Origin: JABSSA01 sp039975755
Lineage (GTDB): Bacteria > Pseudomonadota > Alphaproteobacteria > Rhodobacterales > Rhodobacteraceae
Direction: 5' to 3'
DNA: 43,929 nucleotides
NCBI GenBank assembly: GCA_039975755.1
Contig: JBDWGM010000109.1
Coordinates: forward strand, 1 to 43,929
The notes beneath the pieces are model-generated. The model saw only the letters and a list, made by a program, of their open reading frames with translations, made no database searches and had not been told where the DNA came from. This document shows positions 7,564-16,251 of the stretch, one piece after another (the stretch's first letter is position 1; each line of letters starts with the position of its first letter). The position numbers and the translations under genes are program-made.

Positions 7564-10492
7564 CGTGTTTGGGTTGCCTCCGGGTGTGGATTTTCCCAAA
7601 GCGTTTGTTGATGGGCTGACCGTTCGGTTTGCCGACACAAGTCCCGCCGATTTCGCGCGGATCACCCTGATCGTGAACACGCGCCGCATGGCCCGCCGCA
7701 TTCGGGCGATTTTTGACGCCGGACCCCCTCGCCTGTTGCCGCGCGTTGTCTTGTTGGGCGATGTCGAGCAGCTTTTGAAAGATGTCTCGCCACCTGCCCC
7801 GGTTGCCAGCTTGCGCCGCCGTCTTGAATTGGCAAGCATGATCGAGCCCTTGGTTGCCGGTGAATCCAGCCTTGCCGAAAAGGCGTCTTTGTTTGGGTTG
7901 GCCGACAGTCTGGCCGCGTTGATGGACGAAATGCAGGGCGAAGGCGTCGCGGCACAAACACTGGCCGATTTGGATGTGTCCAATCATTCGGAGCATTTCG
8001 CCCAAACAAAAGCGTTTCTTGAGATTGTTCAAAGCTACCTTGCCCAAACGCGCGCAGCGCCCGATGCCGAAGAACGCCAACGCCACATCGTCACGCACTT
8101 GATCCAGCAATGGGAGGTCGATCCGCCCAAAGACCCGATCATCTTAGCAGGTTCGACCGCATCACGCGGCACAACGCGTCTATTGGCCGAAGCCGTTGCC
8201 AGTTTGGACAACGGATCGCTGGTTTTGCCCGGTTTTGATTTTGATCTACCTTTGTCCGTGTGGGGCCGGATGGACGGGGATGATGCGCATCTTTTGCCAA
8301 CGCAGGATCATCCTCAGTACCGGTTTCAGGCCATCATGCGGTCTTTGGACATTACGAAAAAAGATGTCGGATTATGGAGCGACCTGCCCCCGCCATCCCC
8401 CAAGCGGAACGCGTTGATTTCACTGGCGATGCGCCCAGCGCCCGTCACGGATGCGTGGTTGAAAGAAGGCCCTGATTTGGGTGACCTGAACGAGCCGACC
8501 GAAAATTTGACTCTGATCGAGGCTGAAACGCCCCGTGCAGAGGCATTGGCGATTGCGCTTCGGTTGCGCCAAGCGGCACAAGACGGGCAAACAGCGGCCC
8601 TAATCACACCGGATCGCATGTTGACCCGCCAGGTCGCTGCCGCGTTGGATCGATGGGACATCACGCCCGATGACAGTGCCGGTTTGCCATTGCATCATTC
8701 ACCCCCCGGTCGGCTGCTGCGTCATGTCGCCAGTTTGTTTTCCCAAAAACTGGATGCCGAGCTTTTGTTGACCCTGTTAAAGCATCCGTTGACCAATCGG
8801 GGTGCGGACAGGAATGCGCATCTTTTGAACACGCAGCGGCTTGAGCTGGCGATGCGGGATGCGGCGATGCCGTTTCCTGACCCAGACACGCTGCATGCTG
8901 TATCGGCCAAGTTGTCAGTCGCGCATGGTGACGCGTTCACCGATTGGCTGACATGGGTGGTTCAGACGTTTTGCGGGCAAGAACGCAGCGGTGATGCAAG
9001 CCTGTTGGATTGGGTGCAGTCCCATCGCAGGCTGTCAGAACGCGTGGCCGCTGGGCCATCGGGTGATCCAGCGGAATTATGGGCACGCAATGCCGGTGAA
9101 AAGGCGCGGTCGGTCATGGATGCGATTGTGGATCAATCGGATGCTGCGACGGACATGGGCGCCTATGATTACGCGGATTTGCTGGGCGCGTTGTTGTCAG
9201 CCGAAGAAGTACGCGACCGCGACGAACCCGTACCCGGCGTCATGATTTGGGGTACATTAGAGGCGCGCGTCCAAGGGGCCGATTTGGTGATACTGGGCGG
9301 TTTGAATGAAAACACCTGGCCAGAATCCCCGGATCCTGATCCATGGCTGAACCGCGCATTGCGTCACAAAGCGGGTCTATTGCTGCCGGATCGGCGCATC
9401 GGGTTGGCCGCACATGATTTTCAGCAGGCCTTTGGTGCGCCAGATGTTTGGTTGACGCGGTCGGTGCGCAGCAGTGATGCGGAAACGGTTCCGTCGCGTT
9501 GGTTGAACCGGCTAACAAATTTGATGTCGGGCCTAAAGGACAATGGCGGTGTAAAAGCGTTAGACGCGATGCGGGCACGTGGGCGCATTTATCTGGATCA
9601 GGCACGTTTGATCGAAACGCCAATCGGAAGCACGCGGGCCAATCGCCCTGCTCCGCGTCCGCCGATTGCGGCGCGTCCGCGCAAGATTTCTGTCAGTGAC
9701 ATTCGCCGTTTGGTGCGCGACCCCTACGCGGTCTATGCCCGCAAATGTCTGCGGTTGCAGGCCTTGGGTGCATTGCGACCCACGGCGGATCACTTGTTGC
9801 GCGGCACAACGCTGCATTCCGTGTTCGAAACCTTCCTTCACGCTGTCAGACAAGACCCTAATCATTTGAATGCCTCCGAATTGCTGGACGTGGCAAAGCG
9901 TGAGTTAGAGGCAAATGTGCCTTGGGCCACGGCACGGACATTGTGGTTTGCCCGGCTTGAGCGGATCGCAAATTGGTTTGTGACCACTGAACAGCAGCGT
10001 CAGGATGCTGGCGCGCCATTTGCCTTTGAAATTCCTGGTCTGATGGATCTGCCCGATATCGGGATGCAAATCACGGCCAAGGCGGACAGGATTGACCTGA
10101 CCGAAGATGGCCGCGCCGTTGTGTTGGATTACAAAACCGGCAAACCACCATCGGCTGCGGCGCAGGTCAAATTCGAACGCCAATTACTGATCGAAGCCGT
10201 CATGGTCGAAAACGGAGCGTTCCAGAAACTGGGGCCTCGTGTCGTTAGTCAGGCGCAATATATCGGCATAACCGCATCGCCCAGCATCGTTGAAGCGCCC
10301 ATCATCAAGGAAACGCCCGACAAGGTTTTGACCGAGCTTCGCACGCTGCTCGCCGCCTATTTGGTACAGGATCAGGGGTATTCGTCGCGGCGCGCCCATT
10401 TTCGCGATGCCGATACGGGCGATTACGATCATCTGGCGCGGTTTGGTGAATGGGATTCGACACAGGAACCTGTTGCGGAGGATGTTGGGTGA
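7556..10492 (+). CDS. addB: AddB, helicase-nuclease subunit for double-strand break repair (alphaproteobacterial type)
   Basis: A 978-residue protein. The N-terminal two thirds is a helicase-like fold without a readable Walker A loop (the start runs ITLIVNTRRMARRIR), as expected for the inactive helicase of alphaproteobacterial AddB. The C-terminal part is a PD-(D/E)XK nuclease: AKADRID (near 860) followed by VVLDYKTGKPP and FERQLLIEAVM. The cysteines that hold an iron-sulfur cluster in Bacillus AddB are not apparent around the nuclease; I see only one nearby (ARKCLRLQ). With AddA it forms the Chi-recognising end-resection enzyme feeding RecA. ATG 7556 gives the eight-base overlap with murU; the frame remains open upstream to 7460, but that extension is out-of-frame sequence of murU. 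Confidence 0.92.
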   Translation: MANVFGLPPGVDFPKAFVDGLTVRFADTSPADFARITLIVNTRRMARRIRAIFDAGPPRLLPRVVLLGDVEQLLKDVSPPAPVASLRRRLELASMIEPLVAGESSLAEKASLFGLADSLAALMDEMQGEGVAAQTLADLDVSNHSEHFAQTKAFLEIVQSYLAQTRAAPDAEERQRHIVTHLIQQWEVDPPKDPIILAGSTASRGTTRLLAEAVASLDNGSLVLPGFDFDLPLSVWGRMDGDDAHLLPTQDHPQYRFQAIMRSLDITKKDVGLWSDLPPPSPKRNALISLAMRPAPVTDAWLKEGPDLGDLNEPTENLTLIEAETPRAEALAIALRLRQAAQDGQTAALITPDRMLTRQVAAALDRWDITPDDSAGLPLHHSPPGRLLRHVASLFSQKLDAELLLTLLKHPLTNRGADRNAHLLNTQRLELAMRDAAMPFPDPDTLHAVSAKLSVAHGDAFTDWLTWVVQTFCGQERSGDASLLDWVQSHRRLSERVAAGPSGDPAELWARNAGEKARSVMDAIVDQSDAATDMGAYDYADLLGALLSAEEVRDRDEPVPGVMIWGTLEARVQGADLVILGGLNENTWPESPDPDPWLNRALRHKAGLLLPDRRIGLAAHDFQQAFGAPDVWLTRSVRSSDAETVPSRWLNRLTNLMSGLKDNGGVKALDAMRARGRIYLDQARLIETPIGSTRANRPAPRPPIAARPRKISVSDIRRLVRDPYAVYARKCLRLQALGALRPTADHLLRGTTLHSVFETFLHAVRQDPNHLNASELLDVAKRELEANVPWATARTLWFARLERIANWFVTTEQQRQDAGAPFAFEIPGLMDLPDIGMQITAKADRIDLTEDGRAVVLDYKTGKPPSAAAQVKFERQLLIEAVMVENGAFQKLGPRVVSQAQYIGITASPSIVEAPIIKETPDKVLTELRTLLAAYLVQDQGYSSRRAHFRDADTGDYDHLARFGEWDSTQEPVAEDVG

Positions 10493-13400
10493 ACGACGCA
10501 AGTCAACGCCAACAAGCGGCTGCGCATCCTCGGCGATCCACGTGGTTGGCCGCAAATGCAGGGTCTGGAAAGACGCGCGTTTTGACGGACCGGGTTGCGC
10601 GGCTGTTGTTTGACGGGGTTCTGCCTCAGCATATTCTGTGCCTGACTTATACCAAGGCCGCCGCATCAGAGATGCAAAACCGTCTGTTCAAGCGTCTTGG
10701 CGAATGGGCGATGTTGGGCGACGCTGAATTGCACGAGGCCTTGCGCGGTTTGGGTCTGACCCGCGATTTGGATGCGGGCGATTTGGCCCAAGCACGAACA
10801 TTGTTTGCCCGTGCGATTGAAACACCGGGTGGTTTGAAAATCCAAACGATCCACTCGTTTTGTGCGGCTCTGTTGCGGCGCTTTCCGCTCGAGGCTGGGG
10901 TCAGTCCGCAATTTGTTGAAATCGAAGAACGCGCGGCGGACCTGTTGCGCGAGGACGTTGTCGACGCGATGGCAGCAGGGTCGGATCAGCCGTTGTTGGA
11001 ACAGGTGGCGCGGTTTTTCACAGGTGCTGATTTTGGCACGCTGACCAAGGAAATCGTCAACAACGCGCCCGTCTTTACCGAACAAATGGATGCGGCCGGG
11101 TATCTTAAGCTGTTTGGCCATCCCGAAACCCTGACCCATACGCAGATCGAAGATCAGTTGGGCGGGCGCGACGGGCTAACATGGCTGAAGCCGCTGATGA
11201 CTGAGTTGCGCATGACGAAAGGCACGTGGAACGAACGCAGCTTGGTCAAGCTGGAACGCGTCGCGCACGGAACCGGGCCGTTATTGCCCGACCTGATCAA
11301 CGCGTTTTTGACCGGACAGGGCACCGTCACATCGCAGTTTTGCACCAAAAAGGTACAAACCGCTGTTCCCGAAGCATTTGAGGACGCGATGGACATGGCC
11401 GAACAGGTGATCGAGCTGCAAGATGCCTATCGTGCGCTGGTTGGGGCAGATCGATCTGCGGCGCTTTCGGCTTTTGGCGCGGCATTCCTGAAACGATACA
11501 CCGATCACAAGCATCAACGCGGGTGGTTGGATTTTGACGATCTGATTGGCAAGGCGCGCGCGTTGCTGTCTGACAAAGGTGTCGCGGCTTGGGTGCTGTA
11601 TCGGATCGATGGCGGGATCGACCATATCCTTGTGGACGAGGCGCAAGACACCAGCCCAACACAATGGGATGTGATCTGGAAGCTGGCCGAAGAATTTGCA
11701 GCGGGCGAGGGCGCGCGCACGGATACGCTACGCACGATCTTTGTTGTTGGGGATCAAAAACAGTCGATTTATTCCTTTCAAGGGGCTGATCCGCGTGAAT
11801 TTGACCGGATGAAGCTTGAGTTTAAAAACAGGCTCGAACAAAGCGGCGAGGCGTTGCAGGAAACGTCTTTGGACCATTCGTTTCGATCCAGTTCGGCCAT
11901 CTTGTCGCTGGTTGATACCGTATTCGAGGATCGCGGCGGACCCGGCTTTCCCAAAGAGACCAAGCACATTGCGTTCCACGAGGAATTGCCCGGTCGGGTC
12001 GATCTTTGGCCGCCCGTGCCTGTCGGTGACGAAGACGAGTCCGGCCCGTGGTATGAACCCGTTGATCGTCTAAGCCGCACACATCACAACCGTATCCTTG
12101 CGCAACAGGTGGCGCAGGAAATCAAGCGGATGATCGATGACAAGGTCGCGTTGCCAAGCGGGGTGCAAGACGGTGTCGTATCCGCACGTCCGGTGCAGCC
12201 CAGTGATTTCCTTATTCTTGTGCGACGGCGCAGTGGGATTTTCCCGGAACTTATTCGCGCCTGCAAAGAGGCTCAGGTCCCGATTGCGGGTGCGGATGTC
12301 TTGCGCGTCGGCGCGGAATTGGCCGTTCGTGACATTGGCGCGCTGCTGTCTTTTCTTGCGACGCCCGAGGATGATTTGTCATTGGCGACAATTTTGAAAT
12401 CTCCGCTATTTGGCTGGAGCGAGGATCAACTGTTTCGGCTCGCGCATGGGCGCGGGCGCAAACATTTGTGGCAAGTGTTGCGCGATAAAGGTGCCGAATT
12501 CCCTGAAACAGTCCCGATTTTGATGGATCTGCGCGAACATTCCGACTTTTTACGTCCCTATGATCTGATGGAGCGGTTGTTGACCCGCCACAAGGGGCGT
12601 CAAAAGCTGCTGGGTCGCTTGGGTGTCGAAGCTGAAGACGGCATTGACGCCTTGCTGGATCAAGCTTTGGCATATGAACGCAATTCGGTGCCGTCGCTTA
12701 CTGGGTTTTTGGCGTGGATGGAGACCGACGATCTTCAGATCAAACGTCAAATTGACAGCGCATCAAACCAAGCGCGGATCATGACGGTGCATGGATCAAA
12801 GGGTTTGGAAGCGCCGATTGTTATTCTTCCTGACACGGCACAAAGGGCACAAACGGATCGATCAAACATCGCCGTGTTAGAGGATCGCGCCGTTTGGAAA
12901 CCAGGCAGCAAAGAAACATGGGCTGCCCTTCAAGAGCGTGTTGACGAAAAGCGCGACGCCCAAGACGAAGAAAGCCTGCGCTTGCTGTATGTGGCCCTGA
13001 CGCGTGCAGAAAAATGGTTGATCGTCGCCGCGGCGGGCAAGCGTGGTTCGGATGATGCGCCTGATTGGTATCAGATCATCGAAGAGGGCGCGGACAAGCT
13101 GGGTGCCACGACTGTCGCTGGGCCTGTTGATGCGGTTAAGCGCATTGAAGTCGGCAATTGGTCGGAATTTCAGATCCAACCAGCGAAACCGTCAGAACAC
13201 AAAACCGCAGAGCTGCCAGATTTCGCGTTCACGCCCTATGAGCAGAAGAAATCACAACCTCAAACGCTTTCACCATCTGATCTGGGTGGCACTAAAGCAT
13301 TGCCCGGCGAAGGTTTGAACGAAGACATGGCCAAGGCCTATGGGCGTCTTGTGCATGAATTACTTGAACAGTTCCCCGGTCAAGATTTGGATCAGTGTAA

Positions 13401-13851
13401 TCGCATATTCGAAAGCGCTGCTGGTCGGTCCGAGTTGGCCGATGATCTAAGGCAAGATGCGCGGCGCAGTGTTGAACGTATTTTGTCGAACCCGGAGTTT
13501 TCGGCTTTGTTCCAACCCGACGCATTGTCCGAAGTATCGATCACGGCGGATGTTGACGGCAAAAGGATACACGGCACAATCGACAAGCTGATCGTGACGT
13601 CCGATCGGATATTGGCGGTGGATTTCAAGACAAACCGTGTCGTTCCGACGACACCCGACAAAATTCCCGAAGGGGTTTTGCGCCAGTTGGGTGCCTATGC
13701 CAATGCGTTGGCCCAGATCTATCCCGGCAAACCTATTGAAACCGCTGTTCTTTGGACCGAAACCGAAACTCTTATGTCGGTCACGCACGATATCGTGACG
13801 GATGCCCTGCGCCGAAGCCAATATCTTGACGTGACCGCAAGGTCTACCTAG
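10489..13851 (+). CDS. addA: AddA, ATP-dependent helicase/nuclease subunit
   Basis: A 1120-residue UvrD/Rep superfamily 1 helicase fused to a RecB-type nuclease. Walker A ANAGSGKT is at 22-29; motif II is seen as ILVDEAQDTS, motif III as VVGDQKQSIYSFQGADPREF, and motif V/VI as MTVHGSKGLEAPIV and LLYVALTRAEKWL. The C-terminal nuclease shows HGTIDKLIV, AVDFKTNR and RQLGAYANAL. The GTG start at 10489 overlaps the addB stop by four bases (GTGA) and has GGAGG at the right distance, so translation of the two subunits is coupled. An ATG 39 bases upstream exists but lies in addB and lacks a ribosome site. Confidence 0.95.
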   Translation: MNDASQRQQAAAHPRRSTWLAANAGSGKTRVLTDRVARLLFDGVLPQHILCLTYTKAAASEMQNRLFKRLGEWAMLGDAELHEALRGLGLTRDLDAGDLAQARTLFARAIETPGGLKIQTIHSFCAALLRRFPLEAGVSPQFVEIEERAADLLREDVVDAMAAGSDQPLLEQVARFFTGADFGTLTKEIVNNAPVFTEQMDAAGYLKLFGHPETLTHTQIEDQLGGRDGLTWLKPLMTELRMTKGTWNERSLVKLERVAHGTGPLLPDLINAFLTGQGTVTSQFCTKKVQTAVPEAFEDAMDMAEQVIELQDAYRALVGADRSAALSAFGAAFLKRYTDHKHQRGWLDFDDLIGKARALLSDKGVAAWVLYRIDGGIDHILVDEAQDTSPTQWDVIWKLAEEFAAGEGARTDTLRTIFVVGDQKQSIYSFQGADPREFDRMKLEFKNRLEQSGEALQETSLDHSFRSSSAILSLVDTVFEDRGGPGFPKETKHIAFHEELPGRVDLWPPVPVGDEDESGPWYEPVDRLSRTHHNRILAQQVAQEIKRMIDDKVALPSGVQDGVVSARPVQPSDFLILVRRRSGIFPELIRACKEAQVPIAGADVLRVGAELAVRDIGALLSFLATPEDDLSLATILKSPLFGWSEDQLFRLAHGRGRKHLWQVLRDKGAEFPETVPILMDLREHSDFLRPYDLMERLLTRHKGRQKLLGRLGVEAEDGIDALLDQALAYERNSVPSLTGFLAWMETDDLQIKRQIDSASNQARIMTVHGSKGLEAPIVILPDTAQRAQTDRSNIAVLEDRAVWKPGSKETWAALQERVDEKRDAQDEESLRLLYVALTRAEKWLIVAAAGKRGSDDAPDWYQIIEEGADKLGATTVAGPVDAVKRIEVGNWSEFQIQPAKPSEHKTAELPDFAFTPYEQKKSQPQTLSPSDLGGTKALPGEGLNEDMAKAYGRLVHELLEQFPGQDLDQCNRIFESAAGRSELADDLRQDARRSVERILSNPEFSALFQPDALSEVSITADVDGKRIHGTIDKLIVTSDRILAVDFKTNRVVPTTPDKIPEGVLRQLGAYANALAQIYPGKPIETAVLWTETETLMSVTHDIVTDALRRSQYLDVTARST

Positions 13852-13887
13852 GTTGACGGCCTGAGCCCGAGCCCAAGGAGATAGAGC

Positions 13888-14208
13888 ATGGCCACCCTCG
13901 CAGTGACCGACGATAGTTTTGACGCCGAAGTCCGCCAATCAGACATTCCAGTTGTAGTGGATTTTTGGGCTGAATGGTGTGGCCCTTGTAAGCAAATCGG
14001 GCCGTCCCTCGAAGAGCTTTCTGACGAAATGGCCGGTAAGGTCAAAATCGTCAAAGTGAACGTGGACGAGAATCCAAATTCTCCGTCGCAGATGGGCGTG
14101 CGCGGTATTCCGGCATTGTTCATGTTTAAAGGTGGCGAAGTCATTGCCAACATGGCAGGCGCAGTACCCAAAGCGAAGCTGCAAAGCTGGATTGAAGATT
14201 CTCTCTGA
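13888..14208 (+). CDS. trxA: Thioredoxin 1
   Basis: A 106-residue cytoplasmic thioredoxin with the active site WCGPC (C31 and C34) in VDFWAEWCGPCKQIGP and the cis-proline in RGIPALFMFKGG. It reduces disulfides in ribonucleotide reductase, PAPS reductase, MsrA and others. A strong ribosome site (AAGGAG) precedes the ATG. It follows addA by 36 bases and is followed by a hairpin terminator, so it ends the tsaE-addA operon. Confidence 0.96.
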   Translation: MATLAVTDDSFDAEVRQSDIPVVVDFWAEWCGPCKQIGPSLEELSDEMAGKVKIVKVNVDENPNSPSQMGVRGIPALFMFKGGEVIANMAGAVPKAKLQSWIEDSL

Positions 14209-14227
14209 GAGTCGAACCGGCATTCTG

Positions 14228-14262
14228 AAAAGGCGTGTGCAGTGATGCGTGCGCCTTTTTTC
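14228..14262 (+). terminator. Rho-independent terminator after trxA
   Basis: AAAAGGCG (14228-14235) pairs with CGCCTTTT (14252-14259); the inner part TGTGC/GCGTG adds two GC pairs plus wobbles. The 3' arm runs into six T (TTTTTTC). It lies 20 bases after the trxA stop and closes the upstream operon before hslV. Confidence 0.75.
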
Positions 14263-14277
14263 TTTGTCTTTTGCGGG

Positions 14278-14306
14278 CTTGTTCCCGCGTGATGCGCGGG
14301 CCATAT
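14278..14306 (+). promoter_or_regulatory. Possible RpoH (sigma-32) promoter of hslVU with hairpin in the spacer
   Basis: CTTGTT (14278-14283) is followed after 17 bases by CCATAT (14301-14306), close to alphaproteobacterial heat-shock promoters (CTTG ... CC/TATNT). HslVU is a standard RpoH target. The spacer contains a perfect six-pair inverted repeat CCCGCG-TGATG-CGCGGG (14284-14300). Predicted start of transcription is about 23 bases before the hslV ATG. The match is by eye. Confidence 0.45.
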
Positions 14307-14335
14307 ACGCCGTTATTAGGCCGAAAGGACGCAAG

Positions 14336-14893
14336 ATGAGCAAAAATGAATTTCCCGGTTGGCATGGAACAACGATTGTTGGCGTCAAAAAGGACGGCAA
14401 AGTTGTTATCGCTGGTGACGGGCAGGTGTCTCTTGGTCAAACTGTGATCAAAGGAACAGCTCGCAAAGTGCGGCGTTTATCCCCCGGCGGGCATGACGTT
14501 GTTGCCGGGTTTGCCGGATCAACGGCGGATGCTTTCACCTTGCTGGAACGACTGGAAGTCAAATTAGAAGCGACACCAGGACAATTGGCGCGGGCCAGTG
14601 TTGAATTGGCCAAAGACTGGCGTACAGACAAATATCTGCAAAAGCTCGAAGCGATGTTGATTGTCACAGATGGTACCGATTTGTTGGTGATCACTGGGGC
14701 CGGGGACGTTCTTGAGCCTGAACATAATGTTGCGGCGATTGGATCGGGTGGGAATTACGCCTTGGCCGCCGCGCGCGCCATGATGGAAACCGACAAATCC
14801 GCCGAAGATGTGGCCCGCGACGCGATGGCGATTGCGGCCAGTATTTGTGTCTATACCAACGGCAACCTGACCGTAGAAAGCATCGAAGCATGA
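14336..14893 (+). CDS. hslV: HslV, proteolytic subunit of the HslUV (ClpQY) protease
   Basis: A 185-residue N-terminal-nucleophile peptidase. After a short propeptide (MSKNEFPGWHG) the sequence TTIVGVKKDGKVVIAGDGQVS begins with the catalytic threonine of the HslV family. It forms double hexamers that degrade proteins unfolded by HslU. ATG 14336 is chosen over the in-frame upstream position at 14249 because AAGGA lies just before it and the upstream sequence is the trxA terminator. It overlaps hslU by four bases (ATGA). Confidence 0.96.
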   Translation: MSKNEFPGWHGTTIVGVKKDGKVVIAGDGQVSLGQTVIKGTARKVRRLSPGGHDVVAGFAGSTADAFTLLERLEVKLEATPGQLARASVELAKDWRTDKYLQKLEAMLIVTDGTDLLVITGAGDVLEPEHNVAAIGSGGNYALAAARAMMETDKSAEDVARDAMAIAASICVYTNGNLTVESIEA

Positions 14894-16197
14894 CTGACCT
14901 GACTCCTCGTGAAATAGTATCTGAATTGGATCGTTTTATTATCGGTCAGAATGATGCCAAGCGTGCGGTTGCTGTTGCGTTGCGCAATCGGTGGCGGCGC
15001 AAGCAATTGTCCGACGATCTGCGCGATGAGGTCTATCCAAAGAACATCCTGATGATTGGGCCAACCGGTGTCGGGAAAACAGAAATCAGCCGCCGTTTAG
15101 CCAAATTGGCACGTGCACCGTTTCTGAAGGTCGAAGCGACCAAATTCACCGAAGTTGGGTATGTCGGGCGCGATGTCGAACAGATTATCCGCGATTTGGC
15201 AGATGCCGCCATTGCGCAAACCCGCGAATGGATGCGTGAAGATGTAAAAGCAGCCGCACACAAGGCCGCTGAAGAACGCGTTATTTCGGCCATTGCCGGT
15301 GAAGATGCCCGCGAAGGCACCCGCGATATGTTCCGCAAAAAGCTGAAAGCAGGCGAGCTGGACGACACAGTTATCGAATTGGATGTCGCGGACACGTCCA
15401 ACCCATTCCCATCGATGGAAATACCGGGTCAACCTGGATCTAATATGGGGATGATGAACCTTGGCGATTTGTTCGGCAAGGCTATGGGTGGGCGGACAAC
15501 ACGCAAAAAGCTGACCGTTTCAGAAAGTTATGAAGTGTTGATTGGCGAAGAGGCTGACAAGCTTTTGGACGACGAAATCGTAACGCGCACTGCGTTGGAA
15601 GCCGTCGAGCAGAACGGAATTGTCTTTATCGACGAAATCGACAAGGTCGCAACCCGGTCCGAAGCGCGCGGCGGTGATGTCAGTCGCGAAGGCGTGCAAC
15701 GGGATTTGTTGCCATTGATCGAGGGCACAACCGTCAGCACAAAACATGGTGCGGTCAAAACAGACCACATCCTGTTCATTGCTTCTGGCGCGTTCCACAT
15801 CGCAAAGCCGTCGGATTTGTTGCCTGAATTGCAGGGCCGTTTGCCGATCCGCGTTGAATTACGGGCGTTGACGCAAAAGGACTTTGTGCGGATTCTGACG
15901 GAAACCGACAACGCGTTAACCCGTCAATATACCGCTTTGATGAAAACCGAAGGGGTCGATGTTGATTTCACCGAAGACGGTATCGAAGCCGTTGCGCAAA
16001 TTGCGGCGGATGTGAACCAATCGGTCGAAAACATCGGGGCGCGGCGTCTTTACACGATCATTGAACGCGTTTTCGAAGAGTTATCCTTTGTTGCGCCGGA
16101 CAAGGATGGTGAAGCGGTGACTGTTGATGCGGATTACGTTCAGAAGCATTTGGGCGAATTGGCAAAATCAACCGATCTAAGCCGTTACGTCCTTTAG
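14890..16197 (+). CDS. hslU: HslU, ATPase subunit of the HslUV protease
   Basis: A 435-residue AAA+ unfoldase. Walker A GPTGVGKT is at 57-64, Walker B is in GIVFIDEIDK, the pore loop follows TKFTEVGYVGRD, and the I-domain insertion covers about 110-220. The C-terminal tail DLSRYVL, which docks into HslV, is intact. ATG 14890 overlaps the hslV stop (ATGA), so the two subunits are translationally coupled. Confidence 0.97.
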   Translation: MTDLTPREIVSELDRFIIGQNDAKRAVAVALRNRWRRKQLSDDLRDEVYPKNILMIGPTGVGKTEISRRLAKLARAPFLKVEATKFTEVGYVGRDVEQIIRDLADAAIAQTREWMREDVKAAAHKAAEERVISAIAGEDAREGTRDMFRKKLKAGELDDTVIELDVADTSNPFPSMEIPGQPGSNMGMMNLGDLFGKAMGGRTTRKKLTVSESYEVLIGEEADKLLDDEIVTRTALEAVEQNGIVFIDEIDKVATRSEARGGDVSREGVQRDLLPLIEGTTVSTKHGAVKTDHILFIASGAFHIAKPSDLLPELQGRLPIRVELRALTQKDFVRILTETDNALTRQYTALMKTEGVDVDFTEDGIEAVAQIAADVNQSVENIGARRLYTIIERVFEELSFVAPDKDGEAVTVDADYVQKHLGELAKSTDLSRYVL

Positions 16198-16210
16198 CAT
16201 TTGCTGATAT

Positions 16211-16247
16211 GCCGATCCGGAGGGGATTTTTCGCCCGCCGGATCGGC
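16211..16247. other. Ten-pair stem-loop between hslU and the MFS gene
   Basis: GCCGATCCGG (16211-16220) and CCGGATCGGC (16238-16247) form a perfect ten-pair stem with a 17-base loop containing five T. It fills the 54-base gap between the hslU stop and the MFS ATG. There is no T-run after the 3' arm, so it is not a classic plus-strand terminator; it could limit read-through, or mask the GGAGG contained in the 5' arm and loop. Confidence 0.6.
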
Positions 16248-16251
16248 CAGC

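Noticed and set aside
7385..8110. 241-residue minus-strand frame inside murU/addB
   Set aside because: It is antisense to clearly coding sequence, with biased composition typical of a shadow frame.
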